Source: an uncultured Eubacteriales bacterium (GTDB taxonomy: Bacteria > Bacillota > Clostridia > Oscillospirales > Oscillospiraceae). From it: 8,707 nucleotides of DNA. The translations under genes were made by a program, and so were the position numbers. Under the pieces are notes generated by a model. The model searched no databases and was not told the origin of the DNA. It was given only the letters and a program-made list of their open reading frames with translations. The stretch is taken from the NCBI GenBank assembly GCA_902461475.1, contig CABPXX010000039.1:1-8707 (forward strand), in the 5' to 3' direction. Positions 5,251 through 8,707 of this stretch are shown piece after piece. Positions within the stretch are counted from its first letter, which is position 1, and each line of letters opens with the position of its first letter.

Positions 5251-6621
5251 ATGGCAAAACAAAAACCCCGCACCCTCTCTGGGTTTATGGAACTGCTCCC
5301 CCAGCGTCAGGTGCAGTTTGACCGCATGGTGGAGCTGCTGCGCCGCTCCTATTCCCTCTACGGCTTCACCCCTCTGGACACCCCCGTCATTGAGGCCAGC
5401 GAGGTGCTGCTGGCCAAGGCCGGCGGCGAGACCGAGAAGCAGATCTACCGCTTTTTGAAGGGCGACACCGACCTGTCCCTGCGCTTTGACCTCACCGTGC
5501 CCCTGGCCAAGTATGTGGCCCTCCACTATGGCGACCTGGCCTTCCCCTTCCGCCGCTTCCAGATCGGCAAGGTGTACCGGGGCGAGCGCGCCCAGCGGGG
5601 CCGCTTCCGTGAATTCTATCAGGCGGACATCGACATCATTGGCGACGGCAAGCTGGACATCGTCAACGAGGCAGAAATCCCCTCCATCATCTATCAGACC
5701 TTCACTTCTCTGGGCCTCAAGCGGTTCCAGATTCGGGTGAACAACCGGAAGATTTTGAACGGCTTCTATGCCATGCTGGGCCTCACCGAGAAGTCCGGGG
5801 ACATCATGCGCACCGTGGACAAGCTGGAGAAGATCGGCCCTGAGAAGGTGGCCGCCCTCCTCACTGGCGAGGACATCGGCATCACTGCCGAGCAGGCCGA
5901 TGAGATTCTCAAGTTCATCGCCATCCAGGGCGACAACGACCAGGTGCTCACCGCTCTGGAGGGCTACCGTGGCCGCCACGAGCTGTTCGACCAGGGCCTG
6001 GACGAGCTCACCTGCGTGGTGAAGTACCTCTCCGCCTTCGGGGTGCCCCAGACTCACTTTGCCGTGGATTTGACCATTGCCCGTGGCCTGGACTACTACA
6101 CCGGCACCGTGTACGAGACCACCATGCTGGACCACCCGGAGATCGGCTCCACCTGCTCCGGCGGCCGCTATGACAACCTGGCCGAGTACTACACCGACAA
6201 GCAGCTGCCCGGCGTGGGCATCTCCATTGGCCTGACTCGCCTGTTCTTCGTGCTGGAAGACCAGGGCTACCTCAACGAGGAGATGGTCACCGCCCCCGCC
6301 GACGTGCTCATCCTGCCCATGACCGAGGACCTGGCCCCCGCCATCTCCTTTGCCACCCAGCTGCGCCAGGCCGGCGTGCGGGCCCAGCTGTACACCGAGC
6401 AGAAGAAGTTCAAGCAGAAAATGACCTACGCCGACAAGATCGGCGTGCCCTATGTGGCCTTCCTGGGCGACGACGAGATCTCCAAGAACGCCGTGTCCGT
6501 CAAGGACATGACCACCGGCCAGCAGGACACCCTGCCCGTGGACCAGGCCGTCACCACCATCGCTGCGGACCTGGCAGAACGGGTGGCTGGCATTGACCCC
6601 ATCCAGGAACCTGAGTACTAA
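5251..6621 (+). CDS. hisS: Histidyl-tRNA synthetase
   Basis: This cytoplasmic class II homodimer charges tRNA-His. At 456 residues it is slightly longer than the E. coli enzyme (424). The N-terminus KPRTLSGFMELLPQRQVQFD leads into motif 1. Motif 2 is YRGERAQRGRFREFYQ (Arg110 and nearby) followed by ADIDIIG. The histidine-specific motif ARGLDYYTGTVYE (277-289) contains the catalytic Arg278. Motif 3 is GVGISIGLTRL with Arg330; the usual Glu before this Arg is Thr here. The C-terminal anticodon-binding domain begins near APADVLILPM and has the expected VRAQLYTEQKKFKQKMTYADKIG-type helix region. Arginine codons are mostly CGC and CGT, as expected for a well-expressed gene. It is followed after 44 bases by aspS, a pairing common in Firmicutes. 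No terminator lies between them, so an operon is likely. Confidence 0.97.
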   Translation: MAKQKPRTLSGFMELLPQRQVQFDRMVELLRRSYSLYGFTPLDTPVIEASEVLLAKAGGETEKQIYRFLKGDTDLSLRFDLTVPLAKYVALHYGDLAFPFRRFQIGKVYRGERAQRGRFREFYQADIDIIGDGKLDIVNEAEIPSIIYQTFTSLGLKRFQIRVNNRKILNGFYAMLGLTEKSGDIMRTVDKLEKIGPEKVAALLTGEDIGITAEQADEILKFIAIQGDNDQVLTALEGYRGRHELFDQGLDELTCVVKYLSAFGVPQTHFAVDLTIARGLDYYTGTVYETTMLDHPEIGSTCSGGRYDNLAEYYTDKQLPGVGISIGLTRLFFVLEDQGYLNEEMVTAPADVLILPMTEDLAPAISFATQLRQAGVRAQLYTEQKKFKQKMTYADKIGVPYVAFLGDDEISKNAVSVKDMTTGQQDTLPVDQAVTTIAADLAERVAGIDPIQEPEY

Positions 6622-6665
6622 TTGTAATATTTTATATCTATTATACATTTTGGAGTTGATTTCAC

Positions 6666-8444
6666 ATGGTTCAATCCCGTACCCACACCTGTGGGGAACT
6701 GCGCATGGAGCATGTCGGCCAGACCGTCACCCTGGCTGGCTTCATGGAAAATGTCCGTGAGGTGGGCCAAAATCTGGCCTTTGTGGTGCTGCGTGACTTC
6801 TACGGCACCACCCAGGTGGTCATTGAGACCGCCGAGATGATGGCCATCGTCAAGGACCTGAACAAGGAGTCCACCCTCCAGGTCACCGGCGTTGTCCGGG
6901 AGCGCGACAGCAAGAACCCCAAGCTGCCCACCGGCGACATTGAGGTGGTGCCCTCCGCCATCGCCGTTCTGGGCCGCTGCCGCCACAACGAGCTGCCCTT
7001 CCCCATCAACCGCAGCCGGGAGGCGGACGAGACCCAGCGTCTGAAGTACCGCTATCTGGACCTGCGCAACCCTGAGGTGAAGAACAACATCATCCTGCGC
7101 TGCAACGTAGTGTCCGCCCTGCGCCAGGCCATGACCGCCGAGGGCTTTATGGAGATCACCACCCCCATTTTGACCGCCTCCTCCCCCGAGGGGGCCCGGG
7201 ACTACCTGGTGCCCAGCCGCAAGCACCCCGGCAAGTTCTACGCGCTGCCCCAGGCTCCCCAGCAGTTCAAGCAGCTGCTCATGGCCTCCGGCTTTGACCG
7301 CTACTTCCAGATTGCCCCCTGCTTCCGGGACGAGGACGCCCGTGGCGACCGCTCCCCCGGCGAGTTCTACCAGCTGGATATGGAGATGGCCTTCGCCAAC
7401 CAGGAGGATGTGTTCGCCGTTCTGGAGCGTGTGCTGCCCCCCATCTTTGCCAAGTACGGCACCTACAACGTGGCCTCTCAGGCCCCCTTCACCCGCATCC
7501 CCTTCCTGGAGGCCATGGACAAGTACGGCTCCGACAAGCCCGACCTGCGCATCGACCTGACCCTCACCGACGCCACCGAGGTTTTGGCTGGCTGCGGCTT
7601 TGGTCCCTTCGAGGGCAACACCGTCAAGGCCATTGTGGTCACCGACTTTGTGGGCACCCGCAAGCAGATCGACGGTCTGTGCGCTGAGGTGGAAGTGCAG
7701 TCCGGCGAGAAGGCCTACTGGTTCCGCTACGACGAGAAGGGCGAGATCGTGGGTGGCATCGCCAAGTTTGTTCAGCCCATCAAGGAGGCTGTGGTGGAGG
7801 CTCTGGGCCTCACCCCCGGCTGCTTTGTGGGTCTCACCGCTGGCAAGCTGCTCACCGCCCAGAAGACCGCCGGCGTGCTGCGCTCCAAGCTGGGCAACTT
7901 CTGCCCCAACCACATGGACCGTGAGCGCTACGAGTTCTGCTGGATCGTGGACTTCCCCATGTACGAGATCGGCGAGGAGTCCGGGCTGCTGGAGTTCTGC
8001 CACAACCCCTTCTCCATGCCCAACGGCGGCCTGGAGATCTTGAAGAAGGCCGCTGCCGGCGAGGTGGACCCCCTGACCATCACCGCCTACCAGTACGACC
8101 TGGTGTGCAACGGCGTGGAGCTGTCCTCCGGCGCGGTGCGGAACCACGACCCCGAGATCATGCTGGAGGCCTTCCAGCTGGTGCGTCTGGGCGAGGACGA
8201 CGTGAAGAGCAAGTTCCCCGCCATGTACAACGCCTTCACCTATGGCGCTCCCCCCCACGCGGGCATCGCCCCCGGTGTGGACCGCATGGTGATGCTGCTG
8301 GCCGGTGAGGACTCCATCCGTGAGATCATCCCCTTCCCCATGAACAAGAACGCCCAGGACCTGATGATGGGCGCCCCCTCCTTCGTGGACCCCAAGCAGC
8401 TGGACGAGCTGAACATCGTCTGCGTCAAGCAGGAAGAAGAATAA
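6666..8444 (+). CDS. aspS: Aspartyl-tRNA synthetase (bacterial type, alphaproteobacterial-like motifs)
   Basis: This class II synthetase charges tRNA-Asp and, in some bacteria, also tRNA-Asn for later amidation. Its 592 residues fit the long bacterial form: an N-terminal OB-fold anticodon domain (to about 110), the catalytic core, and an inserted GAD domain at roughly 290-420. Motif 2 is FRDEDARGDRSPGEFYQLD with Arg221. Motif 3 is GIAPGVDRMVMLLAGED with Arg540, followed by FPMNKNAQDLMMGAPS. RTHTCG, the SPGEFYQLD insertion and APGVDR...FPMN resemble alphaproteobacterial AspRS more than the usual RADRQPEFTQLD Firmicute form. The anticodon loop reads GFMENVREVGQN, where GWV.RRRD.G is usual. A TGGAG site at 6651-6655 supports the start. 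A terminator follows 6 bases after the stop. Its tRNA-Asn discrimination cannot be decided from the sequence. Confidence 0.97.
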   Translation: MVQSRTHTCGELRMEHVGQTVTLAGFMENVREVGQNLAFVVLRDFYGTTQVVIETAEMMAIVKDLNKESTLQVTGVVRERDSKNPKLPTGDIEVVPSAIAVLGRCRHNELPFPINRSREADETQRLKYRYLDLRNPEVKNNIILRCNVVSALRQAMTAEGFMEITTPILTASSPEGARDYLVPSRKHPGKFYALPQAPQQFKQLLMASGFDRYFQIAPCFRDEDARGDRSPGEFYQLDMEMAFANQEDVFAVLERVLPPIFAKYGTYNVASQAPFTRIPFLEAMDKYGSDKPDLRIDLTLTDATEVLAGCGFGPFEGNTVKAIVVTDFVGTRKQIDGLCAEVEVQSGEKAYWFRYDEKGEIVGGIAKFVQPIKEAVVEALGLTPGCFVGLTAGKLLTAQKTAGVLRSKLGNFCPNHMDRERYEFCWIVDFPMYEIGEESGLLEFCHNPFSMPNGGLEILKKAAAGEVDPLTITAYQYDLVCNGVELSSGAVRNHDPEIMLEAFQLVRLGEDDVKSKFPAMYNAFTYGAPPHAGIAPGVDRMVMLLAGEDSIREIIPFPMNKNAQDLMMGAPSFVDPKQLDELNIVCVKQEEE

Positions 8445-8450
8445 GATACC

Positions 8451-8496
8451 ACAAGGCCCAGAGAAAGCCGTTACTTTCTCCGGGCCTTGTTTGCTT
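8451..8496 (+). terminator. Rho-independent terminator after hisS-aspS
   Basis: ACAAGGCCC (8451-8459) pairs with GGGCCTTGT (8482-8490). After one A/C mismatch, GAGAAAG (8461-8467) pairs with CTTTCTC (8474-8480) around a CCGTTA loop. The stem has 16 paired positions and is followed by TTTGCTTATT. It begins 6 bases after the aspS stop. Confidence 0.88.
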
Positions 8497-8509
8497 ATTC
8501 AGGAAAAAG

Positions 8510-8559
8510 GCTCCCTTGTGTAAAGGGAGCTGTCAGCCGCAAGGCTGACTGAGGGATTG
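8510..8559 (+). repeat. Two-hairpin intergenic repeat, copy D (type 2, best preserved)
   Basis: A perfect 8-bp stem GCTCCCTT/AAGGGAGC (8510-8517 with 8523-8530, loop GTGTA), one T, then a perfect 7-bp stem GTCAGCC/GGCTGAC (8532-8538 with 8543-8549) closed by a GCAA tetraloop, then TGAGGGATTG. It is the clearest copy of the type-2 form also seen at copy B. Confidence 0.82.
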
Positions 8560-8576
8560 ATCGTCTAACCGCCCAG

Positions 8577-8700
8577 GTTCCGGCTTGCCAGCCTGGTGGG
8601 GACGCTTCCCGCTGGGGGTTTCTTTTGAGCGGGCAAAAGAAACCAAAACCCGCTTAGGGCGTTCCCCCCTAAGGACCTCCCTGGGGTACGAGGCTGGAAC
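8577..8700 (+). other. Structured non-coding element at the right edge
   Basis: Nested inverted repeats are visible. An outer stem GTTCCGGC (8577-8584) pairs with GCTGGAAC (8693-8700), with one G-T pair. Inside it lie a perfect 11-bp stem GGTTTCTTTTG/CAAAAGAAACC (8617-8627 with 8634-8644, loop AGCGGG) and a 7-bp stem CTTAGGG/CCCTAAG. No convincing reading frame with a ribosome binding site was seen. It could be a small RNA or a palindromic repeat unit, and it may continue beyond the window. Confidence 0.55.
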
Positions 8701-8707
8701 TGCGTCA

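Noticed and set aside
6622..6650. AT-rich gap between hisS and aspS as an internal promoter
   Set aside because: TTGTAA and TATTAT-like boxes are present but the spacing is wrong (about 11 bases), so I do not call a promoter.
6618..8258. Long open frames on the reverse strand opposite hisS and aspS (also 5227-6648)
   Set aside because: They are dominated by Gly, His, Val, Leu and Gln as expected from the complement of GC-rich genes. They have no recognisable domains and oppose two certain genes.

Overview
The window is ordinary chromosomal DNA from a GC-rich, low-mobility region. It most likely comes from a gut-type clostridial Firmicute of the Oscillospiraceae (Flavonifractor, Lawsonibacter or Intestinimonas-like). 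I infer this from the gene complement (ParB, RsmG, MscL, hisS-aspS), strong AGGAG-type ribosome binding sites and a two-hairpin intergenic repeat that I associate with that group. The genus is a guess. All eight complete genes and the partial one lie on the + strand. I see no mobile-element genes, tRNA, rRNA or CRISPR array.

Layout. 1-672 is the 3' part of a parB-type chromosome-partitioning gene. 673-872 holds two copies of the repeat facing each other. 873-2174 is serS. 2198-3630 is a tight run of mscL, a small three-helix membrane protein that starts inside the mscL stop codon, and rsmG. 3634-3806 holds a third repeat copy and a good sigma-A promoter. 3807-4981 is a two-gene unit, a MinD-like ATPase and a methylglyoxal-synthase homologue, closed by a strong terminator. 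5026-5250 is a run of further perfect hairpins ahead of hisS. 5251-8444 is the hisS-aspS pair, followed by a terminator (8451-8496), a fourth repeat copy and a different, larger structured element running to the window edge.

Functionally, three genes charge tRNAs (Ser, His, Asp), rsmG modifies 16S rRNA, parB partitions the chromosome, and mscL protects against osmotic downshock. The most notable part is the minD-mgsA unit. The MgsA homologue keeps the family framework but carries Ala where the catalytic base Asp (Asp71 in E. coli) belongs, and it has lost several phosphate-binding residues. The MinD homologue keeps its ATPase motifs but ends before the membrane-targeting helix and has no MinC or MinE beside it. 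The pair looks like a remnant of the clostridial min-rodA-mgsA cluster whose two surviving proteins may have taken on another job. Secondary points are the archaeal-like SerRS, the alphaproteobacterial-like AspRS, and covariation in the repeats that supports a conserved two-hairpin structure.
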